Positions 33,045 through 41,663 of a stretch of DNA of 64,000 nt are shown in pieces. Position 1 is the stretch's first letter, and every line of letters starts with the position of its first letter. A model generated the notes under the pieces. That model saw nothing but the letters and a program-made list of their open reading frames with translations, did not search any database and was not told where the DNA came from. The position numbers and the translations under genes are program-made. The DNA comes from Flavobacteriaceae bacterium GSB9 (GTDB lineage Bacteria > Bacteroidota > Bacteroidia > Flavobacteriales > Flavobacteriaceae), in assembly GCA_022749295.1 (NCBI GenBank), contig CP062007.1, positions 2,046,001 through 2,110,000 on the forward strand. Direction: 5' to 3'.

Positions 33045-34025
33045 ATGATAGACCAAAACAACATTTTCAATATTAAAACCACTCAGAAATTTGAAAATGC
33101 AGCATTACAAGTTTTTCAATTTCAGTTTGAAAACAATAAGGTTTATCGGTCGTTTTGCGACTTATTATACAAACACCCCAGCGATGTTAAAACTATAAAA
33201 GACATTCCGTTTTTACCTATTCAATTTTTTAAAAGCCGAAATGTTTTAAGCTCAAATCTTCCCATCGAAACCACTTTTACAAGCTCTGGAACCACGGGAA
33301 ATACCACAAGCAAGCACTTGGTAAAAGATTTAAAAATTTACGAGAAAAGCTTTTCAATAGGCTTTCAGCATTTTTATGGTAATATTGAGGATTATGTGGT
33401 GCTGGCATTATTGCCCTCCTATTTAGAGCGCAAAGGCTCTTCTCTTACCTACATGGTTGATGCGCTTATTAAAGCCTCAAAGCAACCTGAAAGCGGATTT
33501 TACCTCAACAATCTGGGAGACCTTCAAAACCATTTGACCAAACTAGATGCGTCCGCCAAAAAAATATTACTCATTGGCGTTTCTTTTGCATTATTGGACT
33601 TAATAGACCTCCACCGATTCAAACTGAAAAACACTATTGTCATGGAAACTGGAGGCATGAAAGGCCGAAGGAAAGAAATAATACGCGCCGAACTTCACCA
33701 CAAACTAAAAAAAGGTTTTGGTGTAAACAAAATACATAGCGAATATGGCATGACCGAGCTTTTGAGCCAGGCCTATTCTAAAGGTAACGGTATTTTTGAA
33801 TGCCCTCCTTGGATGAGAGTTTTAACCCGCGATACCGAAGACCCCTTGACATTAAACCCAAAGAACAAAACTGGCGGCATCAATATCATTGATTTAGCCA
33901 ACATCAATTCGTGTTCTTTTATAGCCACTCAAGATTTAGGAAGGGTTTTGGAAAATGACACTTTTGAGGTTATTGGCCGTTTTGACAACTCAGATATTCG
34001 GGGTTGCAACCTAATGGCGCTGTAA
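33045..34025 (+). CDS. LuxE-like acyl-protein synthetase / acyltransferase
   Basis: A 326-residue member of the ANL adenylate-forming superfamily, LuxE/PaaK branch. Phosphate-loop TSSGTTGNTTSKH near residue 82; IHSEYGMTELLSQAYS near 232, the A5 adenylation motif. LuxE activates fatty acid for the luciferase reductase, but no luxCDAB genes are present, so the substrate here is unknown. It stands alone with its own promoter and is followed by a frameshifted YHS gene. Confidence 0.8.
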   Translation: MIDQNNIFNIKTTQKFENAALQVFQFQFENNKVYRSFCDLLYKHPSDVKTIKDIPFLPIQFFKSRNVLSSNLPIETTFTSSGTTGNTTSKHLVKDLKIYEKSFSIGFQHFYGNIEDYVVLALLPSYLERKGSSLTYMVDALIKASKQPESGFYLNNLGDLQNHLTKLDASAKKILLIGVSFALLDLIDLHRFKLKNTIVMETGGMKGRRKEIIRAELHHKLKKGFGVNKIHSEYGMTELLSQAYSKGNGIFECPPWMRVLTRDTEDPLTLNPKNKTGGINIIDLANINSCSFIATQDLGRVLENDTFEVIGRFDNSDIRGCNLMAL

Positions 34026-34074
34026 TTGTTGTAAGGAATTTTATTTTTTTAGACTCAATCGGTAAATCAAATTC

Positions 34075-34523
34075 ATGAAACGTTTATTTCTGTACGTAAC
34101 CTTAATGGTTGCATCTGTCGCATATGCCCAACAAATAGACCACAATTTAAAAAGTGGTTATATGGCCAAGGGTTATGACGTTGTAGCCTATTTTAACAAT
34201 CAAGCCATTGAAGGCACAGACAAATACAAAACTTTATTTGATGGGGTTTGGTATAGGTTTCATTCTAAGAAAATTTAAACCTTTTTTTAAAAGAACCCAA
34301 AAGATATATTCCGCAATACGGTGGATATTGCGCCTATGCAATAGCTCTAAAAGGCCAAAAAATATTAATCAACCCGAAAGCCTTTTTAATTCAAGAAGGC
34401 AAACTGTATTTATTTTATAAGGCTTGGGGCAGCAACACCCTAAAATTATGGAACAAAGAAAACCCCAAAGAACTACAAAAGAAGGCTGATGAAAACTGGG
34501 TTAAAATACAATTTAAAGAATGA
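34075..34523 (+). pseudogene. YHS-domain secreted protein, one frameshift
   Basis: Begins with a signal peptide (MKRLFLYVTLMVASVAYAQQ), then GYMAKGYDVVAYFNNQAIEG, ending at a TAA (34276-34278). Shifting one base near 34270-34273 (an A run) continues the same family to a TGA at 34521-34523: YIPQYGGYCAYAIALKGQKI, FLIQEGKLYLFYKAWGSNT, KKADENWVKIQFKE. A restored product would be about 149 residues, the usual size for the secreted YHS family in Bacteroidota. The change equals loss of one A. Recent inactivation and a homopolymer read error are both possible. Confidence 0.85.
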
Positions 34524-34608
34524 GGTCATGTGTAAGGAGTTTTAAAAAGCTCGACTAAACACTTAGCTAAGAAAAAGAAAATTTTAGCTATTAGTTTGGT
34601 TTGTTAAC

Positions 34609-34640
34609 AATAAGGCCCGAATTTAAATTCGGGCCTTATT
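34609..34640. terminator. bidirectional terminator between YHS locus and tyrS
   Basis: A perfect 32-bp palindrome centred at 34624/34625; each arm AATAAGGCCCGAATTT. It sits 4 bp before the tyrS stop and serves both convergent genes. Confidence 0.8.
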
Positions 34641-34643
34641 TAT

Positions 34644-35936
34644 TTAATCGAATTGCAAAACAAAATAATTCTTTTTACCCCTTTGAAGCAATACAAACTT
34701 ATTGTTTATCAAATCTTTTGATGTAATGCTGTAACTGTCTTTTACCTTTTCTTTATTTACCGAAATAGAATTTTCCTTTAATGCTCTTCGTGCCTCACCG
34801 TTCGATTTTAAAAACCTACCTTTTTCGGCCAAAGCTCCAATAATATCTAAACCGCCATCAATCTCAGATCTTGACAATTGTGTTTGTGGCACGCCATCAA
34901 AAACATCTAAAAAGGTTTGTTCGTTAAGTTCCTTTAAATCTTCAGAAGTAGATTTACCAAAAAGAATATTACTGGCCTTGATAGCATTATCTAAATCTTC
35001 TTTAGAGTGTACCATTACGGTAATTTCTTCAGCCAAACGCTTTTGCAAAGCCCGCATGTGCGGTGCTTCTTTATGTGTTTCTACCAATTTTTCAATTTCA
35101 GATTTACTTAAAAAGGTAAAAATCTTAACATACTTTTCGGCATCAACATCACTGGTATTTAGCCAATATTGGTAGAATTTATAAGGCGACGTACGCTCGG
35201 CATCCAACCAAATATTACCGCCTTCGGTTTTTCCAAATTTTGTCCCATCGGCTTTCGTAATAAGTGGCCACGTTAAAGCGTACCCTTTTCCAGAATCTAT
35301 TCTTCTAATCAACTCCGTACCAGTCGTAATGTTACCCCATTGATCGCTGCCGCCCATTTGCAAGGTGCAATGCTTGTCGCGGTACAGATGTAAAAAATCG
35401 TAACCTTGAACCAACTGATACGTGAATTCTGTAAAACTCATCCCCGTCGTAGCATCAGACGACAATCTTTTTTTTACCGAATCTTTAGCCATCATGTAAT
35501 TAACGGTTATGTGTTTGCCAACATCACGAATAAACTCCAAAAATGAAAAATTCTTCATCCAATCGTAATTGTTCACGATAATAGCCGCATTTTCGACATC
35601 ACTATCGAAATCCAAAAATCTGGACAACTGTTCTTTTATAGCGTTTTGGTTATGTCTAAGCGTTTTTTCATCTAAAAGATTTCGCTCAGCCGATTTTCCA
35701 GATGGATCGCCAATCATTCCGGTAGCACCTCCCACCAAGGCAACAGGTTTATGCCCTGCCAATTGAAAATGTTTAAGCCCCATAACACCTACTAAATGAC
35801 CAATATGTAAAGAATCAGCCGTGGGATCAATACCCACATACGCCAAACGCATAGCTTCCATTAAATGCTCCTCAGTTCCTGGCATACTATCTTGTATCAT
35901 ACCACGCCACGTTAATTCTTCAACAAAATTCTTCAT
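34644..35936 (-). CDS. tyrS: tyrosyl-tRNA synthetase
   Basis: Class I synthetase charging tRNA-Tyr. 430 residues, usual length. HIGH motif at residues 44-47 ([11 protein letters not shown]); KMSKS equivalent as KFGKT in [13 protein letters not shown]; tyrosine-pocket segment [11 protein letters not shown]-terminal S4 RNA-binding domain ([18 protein letters not shown]). Confidence 0.96.
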   Translation of the reverse strand: MKNFVEELTWRGMIQDSMPGTEEHLMEAMRLAYVGIDPTADSLHIGHLVGVMGLKHFQLAGHKPVALVGGATGMIGDPSGKSAERNLLDEKTLRHNQNAIKEQLSRFLDFDSDVENAAIIVNNYDWMKNFSFLEFIRDVGKHITVNYMMAKDSVKKRLSSDATTGMSFTEFTYQLVQGYDFLHLYRDKHCTLQMGGSDQWGNITTGTELIRRIDSGKGYALTWPLITKADGTKFGKTEGGNIWLDAERTSPYKFYQYWLNTSDVDAEKYVKIFTFLSKSEIEKLVETHKEAPHMRALQKRLAEEITVMVHSKEDLDNAIKASNILFGKSTSEDLKELNEQTFLDVFDGVPQTQLSRSEIDGGLDIIGALAEKGRFLKSNGEARRALKENSISVNKEKVKDSYSITSKDLINNKFVLLQRGKKNYFVLQFD

Positions 35937-35963
35937 TTTAGTGTTACTTTTTTAAAAACTATG

Positions 35964-35971
35964 CAAAGATA
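35964..35971 (-). promoter_or_regulatory. -7 box of tyrS
   Basis: Minus strand TATCTTTG (35971 to 35964) followed by C, a perfect match to TAnnTTTG; leader about 20 nt to the ATG at 35936. Confidence 0.6.
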
Positions 35972-36012
35972 AAAATACGGGTATAATTACTTAGCCTTAT
36001 TAAATATTTCTT

Positions 36013-36020
36013 TACTTTCG
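36013..36020 (+). promoter_or_regulatory. -7 box abutting the epimerase start
   Basis: TACTTTCG, one mismatch from TAnnTTTG, ends 4 nt before the ATG at 36025, which would place the start site at or next to the A of the start codon. Confidence 0.4.
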
Positions 36021-36024
36021 TTTT

Positions 36025-37032
36025 ATGATTTTAGTAACAGGAGGAACAGGTTTAGTAGGTGCCCATTTGCTTTTTAGGCTAGCGAGTACAGACAAAAAGG
36101 TTAAAGCTATTTACCGAAGCGAACAAAAACTAGCTAAAACTAAAAGCGTGTTCTCTTCTTACACAGACGATTACGACGCTGTTTTTAACCGCATTGAGTG
36201 GGTTGAAGCCGATATTTTAGACATCCCCACTTTAACTGAAGCCTTCAATGGTGTTAGCTTGGTTTATCATTGCGCGGCATTTGTTTCGTTTGAGCCTGAC
36301 AAATACCACCTTTTAAGAAAAACTAACATTGAGGGAACCGCTAATATCGTTAACATTTCCATTTCAAAAAATATAAAAAAACTTTGTTACGCTAGTTCAG
36401 TTGCCACATTAGGAACTACCATTGGGCAGAAACCCGTTACTGAGGAAACGTTTTGGAACCCTGAAAAAGACAATAGTGTTTATGCCATTACAAAATATGG
36501 TGCCGAAATGGAAGTTTGGCGTGGTTCTCAGGAAGGCCTAGATACTGTTATAGTTAACCCCGGTGTAATTATAGGTTCTGGAATTTGGGATTATGGTTCT
36601 GGAAGTATTTTTAAAAAAGCCAGCAAAGGCATCAAATACTATCCTGCTGGCAGCATAGGTCTAGTTTCTGTCGATGACGTAGTATCGGTGATGTTATCAC
36701 TAATGGAGAGCAGCATAATCAACGAACGTTTTGTTTTAGTTGCTGAAAATTGGTCGTATAAAAAATTTTTACAGACCATGGCCAAGTCCGTAAATGCGAA
36801 GCCTCCTCAAAAAAAGATTGGCCCACTACTTCTAGGCATTACTTGGCGTATGGATTGGCTATTCCACAAACTCACAGGCAAACGCAGACAACTAACCAAA
36901 CAATTGGCACATTCTTTAAATACAGTTAACCAATTTGATTGCAGTAAAATAAAGAATGCTTTGGATTATAAATTTCAAGACATGGAAGACACCATTATTG
37001 CTACGGGGAAACAATATCTGAAACAGGACTAG
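36025..37032 (+). CDS. NAD-dependent epimerase/dehydratase (extended SDR)
   Basis: A 335-residue extended short-chain dehydrogenase. NAD(P)-binding VTGGTGLVGAHLL at the N terminus; active-site Ser in CYASSVATLG and the YxxxK motif in YAITKYGAE; substrate-binding VIVNPGVIIGSG. Substrate unknown; close to dihydroflavonol-reductase-like proteins. Its 3' end overlaps the convergent DUF4296 gene by 32 bp. Confidence 0.85.
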   Translation: MILVTGGTGLVGAHLLFRLASTDKKVKAIYRSEQKLAKTKSVFSSYTDDYDAVFNRIEWVEADILDIPTLTEAFNGVSLVYHCAAFVSFEPDKYHLLRKTNIEGTANIVNISISKNIKKLCYASSVATLGTTIGQKPVTEETFWNPEKDNSVYAITKYGAEMEVWRGSQEGLDTVIVNPGVIIGSGIWDYGSGSIFKKASKGIKYYPAGSIGLVSVDDVVSVMLSLMESSIINERFVLVAENWSYKKFLQTMAKSVNAKPPQKKIGPLLLGITWRMDWLFHKLTGKRRQLTKQLAHSLNTVNQFDCSKIKNALDYKFQDMEDTIIATGKQYLKQD

Positions 37033-37549
37033 GAAGCATTTCTTTTTTTGAAACTTTCTTTTCAAGAAAAAGTTCGGTCAGCGAATCGCGTTTTGCACTC
37101 CTAACTAAAGAATCTGTTGCCTTTAATGGCCGAATAGAATCTTTTTTAACAGCTTTTAAAGAATCTTCTTCACGTTTTGTTTGTACTTTCCATTCTTCGG
37201 CCTCTTGTTCTTTCAATGCTTCTTTGAGTTTTTCCAAACTATCAGATACTTGTGCATAAATAGCCTCATAATCCTTTAAGTGAAACGCATAGTAATTGTT
37301 ACTTTCAACAAACTGTAAGCTGTCTATATTGTACTTTTTAAACACATAACTACTCACAACCACGCCGCTATCTCTCATCATTCTTTTGTTAACCGAACTG
37401 GCTGCAGTGATAAGCTTGGCATCAATTAAAATATTGACCATTTCCTTTTTGGAAATCAGGTTTTCGGGCTTTTCTGGACTTTTTATGTTATTGCACCCTA
37501 CAACTACAAAAACAAGCCCTAAGCATAACATTAATTTTCTAAAAATCAT
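37001..37549 (-). CDS. DUF4296 lipoprotein
   Basis: A 182-residue lipoprotein: signal peptide with lipobox ending FVVVGCNN (Cys about residue 19), then the DUF4296 domain (residues ~30-115, PENLISKKEMVNILIDAKLI), then a Lys/Glu-rich, low-complexity tail. The family is restricted to Bacteroidota and its function is unknown. It follows pyrC with a 4-nt ATGA-type overlap (37546-37549), so the two are translationally coupled. Confidence 0.8.
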   Translation of the reverse strand: MIFRKLMLCLGLVFVVVGCNNIKSPEKPENLISKKEMVNILIDAKLITAASSVNKRMMRDSGVVVSSYVFKKYNIDSLQFVESNNYYAFHLKDYEAIYAQVSDSLEKLKEALKEQEAEEWKVQTKREEDSLKAVKKDSIRPLKATDSLVRSAKRDSLTELFLEKKVSKKEMLPSPVSDIVSP

Positions 37550-38889
37550 CTGTTAAATGTTAGTCGTTTAGCAGATTTCACCTTACCAAAAGTAGCATTT
37601 TGGTATACTAAATTACCATTTAAAAACGTGTGTGTTATTTTAGATCTAAACGTCGCTCCCTCAAAAGGAGACCATCCGCATTTATATAAAATATTTTCTT
37701 TCTTTACGGTCCACGGATTATTTAAATCTACCAAAACCAAATCTGCAAAATAGCCTTCACGCACATAGCCACGTCTATCAACTTGAAATAAAATAGCTGG
37801 ATTATGGCACATTTTTTCAGCTACTTTTTCCAATGATATTTTTCCTTTATGAAACATTTCCAACATAGCTGGCAGGGCATGCTGAACCAGTGGCCCTCCC
37901 GATGGCGCATTGGTATAAACGTTTTTTTTCTCGTCTATAGTATGTGGCGCGTGGTCTGTTGCTATTACATCAATTCTATCGTCCAACAAGGCTTCCCATA
38001 ACTTTTCTCTATCCTGCGCTGTTTTTACAGCAGGGTTCCATTTTATCAAGGTGCCCTTTTTCTCGTAATCGTCATCAGAAAACCAAAGGTGATGTATACA
38101 AACCTCGGCCGTAATTTTTTTATCCTTTAGAGGGATTTTATTGGTAAACAACTGGGTTTCCTTTCCAGTTGAAAGATGAAAAATATGTAATCTTGCCCCC
38201 GTCTTTTTTGCTAATTCGATGGCTTTTGAGGATGAGAGGTAGCAAGCTTCTTCACTTCTAATTTTAGGATGATACTTTACAGGAATATCGTCGCCAAATT
38301 TTTCATGGTACGCTGCAAAGTTTTTCTTTATGGTCGTCTCATCTTCGCAATGTACGGAAATGACCATGTTAGTACTTTTGAAAATTTTTTCTAACACTTC
38401 TGGGTCGTCAACCAGCATATTCCCTGTTGAAGAGCCCAAAAACAATTTTAAACCGGCCACTTGATTGGGCTCCAGCTTTAAAACTTCATCCAAATTATCG
38501 TTAGTACCTCCAAACATGAACGAATAATTGGCAAAAGATGTTTTTGCGGCAATTTCAAATTTCTCTTCGAGCTTTTCTATAGTGGTGGTCTGCGGATTAG
38601 TGTTGGGCATTTCAATAAATGACGTAATACCCCCTGCAATGGCTGCCTTACTTTCAGTTTCAATATTCGCCTTGTGCGTAAGCCCTGGCTCCCTAAAATG
38701 CACTTGGTCGTCTATAGCTCCAGGAAAAACATATTTACCTTCGGCATCAAGCACATGAACTTCTGAAGATTTTGCACTGATAGAATCATCTATCTTTTTT
38801 ATATATTCGCCTTCAATGAGAATATCACCGTTAAAAACACGCCCTTCGTTTACAATGTTGGCATTTTTTATAAGAGTAGTTTTTTTCAT
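37546..38889 (-). CDS. pyrC: dihydroorotase
   Basis: Zinc amidohydrolase of pyrimidine synthesis: carbamoyl-aspartate to dihydroorotate. 447 residues. Metal motif DDQVHFREPG (dihydroorotase form HxR), carboxylated-Lys region GLKLFLGSSTGNM, later His residues in VHCEDE and LHIFHLSTG, catalytic Asp in IATDHAPHT. It lies between the polyprenol sugar synthase and DUF4296, a common flavobacterial arrangement. The family also includes allantoinases, but the context favours dihydroorotase. Confidence 0.9.
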   Translation of the reverse strand: MKKTTLIKNANIVNEGRVFNGDILIEGEYIKKIDDSISAKSSEVHVLDAEGKYVFPGAIDDQVHFREPGLTHKANIETESKAAIAGGITSFIEMPNTNPQTTTIEKLEEKFEIAAKTSFANYSFMFGGTNDNLDEVLKLEPNQVAGLKLFLGSSTGNMLVDDPEVLEKIFKSTNMVISVHCEDETTIKKNFAAYHEKFGDDIPVKYHPKIRSEEACYLSSSKAIELAKKTGARLHIFHLSTGKETQLFTNKIPLKDKKITAEVCIHHLWFSDDDYEKKGTLIKWNPAVKTAQDREKLWEALLDDRIDVIATDHAPHTIDEKKNVYTNAPSGGPLVQHALPAMLEMFHKGKISLEKVAEKMCHNPAILFQVDRRGYVREGYFADLVLVDLNNPWTVKKENILYKCGWSPFEGATFRSKITHTFLNGNLVYQNATFGKVKSAKRLTFNR

Positions 38890-38900
38890 AAAAAAAGATT

Positions 38901-39623
38901 CTATTTCTTAAACAAACTTTTCAGCTTCATTGAAATTACGCCGAAAATAGCTTCTGATATAATTCCTGAACTTAACTTAGATTCACCTTTGGTTCTATCT
39001 GTAAAGATAACAGGCACTTCAACAATTTTAAAGTTTTTAATGTAGGTTTTAAATTTCATTTCAATTTGAAACGCATAGCCTATAAATTTTATGGCTTCGA
39101 GATCGATTGTTTCTAAAACCTGCCGTTTATAGCACACAAAACCTGCCGTTGCATCATGAATTTTCATGCCCGTAACAAAACGTACGTACTTTGATGCAAA
39201 GTACGACATTAGCACCCTTGCCATAGGCCAATTAACCACATTGACGCCTGTAACATACCTTGAGCCTATGGCCATATCGGCTTCATTGTCATGACAAGCT
39301 TGGTAAAGTTTCATAACATCTCTTGGATTGTGCGAAAAATCAGCATCCATCTCAAAGATATACTTGTAGTCCTGTTTTAGGCTCCATTTAAAACCATGGA
39401 TATAAGCCGTTCCCAATCCAGCCTTTTTCTTTCTTACTTCTAAAAACAAGCGACCTGCGAATTCTTTTTGAAGCGCTTCAACCTTCAAAGCTGTTAAATC
39501 TGGCGAATTGTCATCAACAATTAAAATATCTATTTTCTCCGATTGTGAAAACACGGCCCTTATGATAGCTTCTATGTTATCAATTTCATTATATGTTGGA
39601 ATAATTACAATGATTTCGGCCAT
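38901..39623 (-). CDS. polyprenol monophosphomannose synthase-like GT2 glycosyltransferase
   Basis: About 240 residues from the ATG at 39623, chosen because the GT2 start is MAEIIVIIPTYNEIDN; the longer frame begins at 39662. It has the donor-binding IDILIVDDNSPDLT, EMDADFSHNP (DxD-type metal site) and the hydrophobic tail. Resembles dolichol/polyprenol-phosphate mannose synthases that load a lipid carrier with mannose from GDP-mannose. Co-oriented with pyrC, 11 bp upstream of it. Confidence 0.85.
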   Translation of the reverse strand: MAEIIVIIPTYNEIDNIEAIIRAVFSQSEKIDILIVDDNSPDLTALKVEALQKEFAGRLFLEVRKKKAGLGTAYIHGFKWSLKQDYKYIFEMDADFSHNPRDVMKLYQACHDNEADMAIGSRYVTGVNVVNWPMARVLMSYFASKYVRFVTGMKIHDATAGFVCYKRQVLETIDLEAIKFIGYAFQIEMKFKTYIKNFKIVEVPVIFTDRTKGESKLSSGIISEAIFGVISMKLKSLFKK

Positions 39624-39744
39624 AATTTTACTTTCACAAATACAGTAAATAAGTTTTGGCAAATGTACATCAATAAGCGTTTATTTTTTTTAAATATTAC
39701 TTAATAATACCAGCGATTATTGAAAAATATAATAATTTTATGCC

Positions 39745-40398
39745 ATGTTTCGCCATATAGTTTCAAACGAATTATTTACCATCCTTCTCATGGTGGGCTT
39801 GGTAGTGGTTGCCGCCGCAAAATTAATGTCACCCAAACGCTTTGACGATTTTATTTTGGTCTTGGGCAACGACAAGTACCTTAAAATTTATTCGCGTGAC
39901 CAAAAGTTTTTCGATAAGTTTGACGCCCTGCTTTTTGGAAACCTAATTTTATCTATATTGGTGTTTTGCCTTATAAGCTTGCGGCACGTATCAAATTCCT
40001 ACAGCTACAACCTGTCTTTAAACGATATGTTTAAATTGTTTGTGGCCATTGCCGTTTTTATATTGATTAAAGTACTTGTGGAACGCTTAATAGGCAGCCT
40101 ATTCGAAATAGATCAACTGGTTGACCAATATATATTTCACAAAATAAGCTTTAAAAATTATTTAGGGCTCATTTTGTTACCTATTAACGCACTGATGCTT
40201 TACAGTTTTACACCCAATACAACCATTATTTTTAGCATCATTGGATTACTATTGATTTTGAATATCGTCGGACTTTTAAGTTCCTTGAAATCTTATCAAA
40301 GTTTAATAAAACACAACATATTTTATTTTATTTTGTATCTTTGCGCTCTCGAATTTGCACCTTATGTGATTTTATACAAGGTGTTTATCGATAAATAA
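39745..40398 (+). CDS. DUF4271 membrane protein
   Basis: A 217-residue polytopic inner-membrane protein with about six hydrophobic helices (for example TILLMVGLVVVAAAKLM near the N terminus). Belongs to DUF4271, found in Bacteroidota next to the uroporphyrinogen-III synthase gene. Role unknown. A TATCTTTG promoter-like box lies inside its 3' end (40336-40343). 22 bp separate it from hemD. Confidence 0.8.
   Translation: MFRHIVSNELFTILLMVGLVVVAAAKLMSPKRFDDFILVLGNDKYLKIYSRDQKFFDKFDALLFGNLILSILVFCLISLRHVSNSYSYNLSLNDMFKLFVAIAVFILIKVLVERLIGSLFEIDQLVDQYIFHKISFKNYLGLILLPINALMLYSFTPNTTIIFSIIGLLLILNIVGLLSSLKSYQSLIKHNIFYFILYLCALEFAPYVILYKVFIDK
40336..40343 (+). promoter_or_regulatory. promoter-like box inside DUF4271, upstream of hemD
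   Basis: TATCTTTG followed by CG matches the -7 consensus exactly, lies in coding sequence 78 bp before the hemD ATG, and could give hemD its own transcript. No -33 box is clear. Confidence 0.35.
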
Positions 40399-40420
40399 AA
40401 AGAAAAAACAGCCTACGCTT

Positions 40421-41170
40421 ATGAAAGTGAAAACAATTTTAGTTTCTCAACCAGAACCAAAAATTGAGAACTCGCCCTATTTCGACTTACAAGAAAAGCA
40501 ACGCGTAAAAATTGATTTCAGACCCTTCATTCATGTTGAAGGTGTGCCGGCAAAAGAAATCAGACACCAAAAAATTGATCTGAACAATTACACAGCCATT
40601 ATTCTTACAAGTAGAAATGCTGTTGATCACTTTTTTAGAGTAGCTAAAGAAATGCGCTTTAAAGTACCAGATACCATGAAATATTTTTGCCAGTCTGAGG
40701 CTGTGGCCTACTACCTACAAAAATATGTGGTTTATAGAAAGCGTAAGATTTATGTAGGTAAACGTACATTTGCTGAACTTTCTCCATTAATAAAAAAATA
40801 CAAAGACGAAAAATTCTTGCTTCCAAATACCGATAAGGTTAAACCAGAAGTGCCAAATACACTGGATGCTTTAGGAGTAGATTGGAAACAAGCCACGTTT
40901 TACAAAACCGTAGTTAGTGATTTATCGGACCTAGAACACGTAACTTATGATGTTTTGGTATTTTTCAGCCCTTCTGGAATTGAATCGTTATTTAAAAACT
41001 TCCCGGATTTTAAACAAAACGACACGAGAATTGCTGTGTTTGGAAACACAACTATTAAAGCGGTAAAAGAAAAAGGGTTGCGTGTAGACATTTCTGCTCC
41101 TACCCCAGAAACGCCTTCGATGACCATGGCTTTAGAAAAATATATCGAAAAAGTTAACAAAGGAAAATAG
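40421..41170 (+). CDS. hemD: uroporphyrinogen-III synthase
   Basis: Haem/sirohaem pathway enzyme that closes hydroxymethylbilane with inversion of ring D. 249 residues. Low-conservation family; the recognised parts are AIILTSRNAVDHFF near residue 57, KTVVSDL and the phosphate-side segment VLVFFSPSGIESLFKNF near 180, ending in AVFGNTTIKAVKEKGLRVD and APTPETPSMTMAL. Paired with DUF4271 as in other Bacteroidota; followed by a terminator. Confidence 0.85.
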   Translation: MKVKTILVSQPEPKIENSPYFDLQEKQRVKIDFRPFIHVEGVPAKEIRHQKIDLNNYTAIILTSRNAVDHFFRVAKEMRFKVPDTMKYFCQSEAVAYYLQKYVVYRKRKIYVGKRTFAELSPLIKKYKDEKFLLPNTDKVKPEVPNTLDALGVDWKQATFYKTVVSDLSDLEHVTYDVLVFFSPSGIESLFKNFPDFKQNDTRIAVFGNTTIKAVKEKGLRVDISAPTPETPSMTMALEKYIEKVNKGK

Positions 41171-41187
41171 GTTTTTTATAAAAATAG

Positions 41188-41225
41188 AAAAGGGATGATT
41201 TATAAGCTAAATCATCCCTTTTTTT
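41188..41225 (+). terminator. terminator after hemD
   Basis: GGGATGATTT (41192-41201) pairs with AAATCATCCC (41209-41218), extended by A/T pairs, followed by seven T. Confidence 0.9.
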
Positions 41226-41308
41226 GTTTAAACCATTCTGAATTTGGCAAAACCAATCTAAAATAGTCGTATATTTAAAGAAATAACACGTTATAAAAAA
41301 CTTAAATT

Positions 41309-41626
41309 ATGAGAAAAAAAGCATTTTACATGATGGTTATGGCCATGTTGTTTGTGTTAGTTCCTGGCACGGTTTCAGCAAACGAAACTCCTCCTGTAAA
41401 CCATGTTCGGGAAAAAACAGACGATATCCCTGAAGAAATAAAAATTATGATCGACAGAATCCATGAAATAAAAGACATGGACAAATCTGATTTAAGCCGA
41501 AGTGAAAGAAAAGAATTGCGCAAGGAAGTGAGAACCATAAAAAAAGCGGTTCGAGGTTCAGGAAACGGCATTTACATTTCTAGTGGGGCCATTATTATTA
41601 TTTTACTTTTAATTATTATACTTTAA
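41309..41626 (+). CDS. small exported protein with charged core and C-terminal membrane helix
   Basis: 105 residues. Signal peptide (residues 1-25, ending near VSANE), a charged helical core (EIKIMIDRIHEIKDMDKSDL, then RSERKELRKEVRTIKK) and a final hydrophobic helix (SSGAIIIILLLIIIL). I recall similar small proteins in other Flavobacteriaceae, without a known function. The layout suggests a periplasm-facing helix anchored at its C terminus. Own terminator shared with the convergent peptidase. Confidence 0.65.
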   Translation: MRKKAFYMMVMAMLFVLVPGTVSANETPPVNHVREKTDDIPEEIKIMIDRIHEIKDMDKSDLSRSERKELRKEVRTIKKAVRGSGNGIYISSGAIIIILLLIIIL

Positions 41627-41628
41627 AC

Positions 41629-41657
41629 AAAAAAGAGCGATTTAAATCGCTCTTTTT
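41629..41657. terminator. bidirectional terminator
   Basis: AAAAGAGCGATTT and AAATCGCTCTTTT are inverted copies centred near 41643, between two convergent stop codons, with A and T runs on either side. Confidence 0.9.
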
Positions 41658-41663
41658 TGTTTT

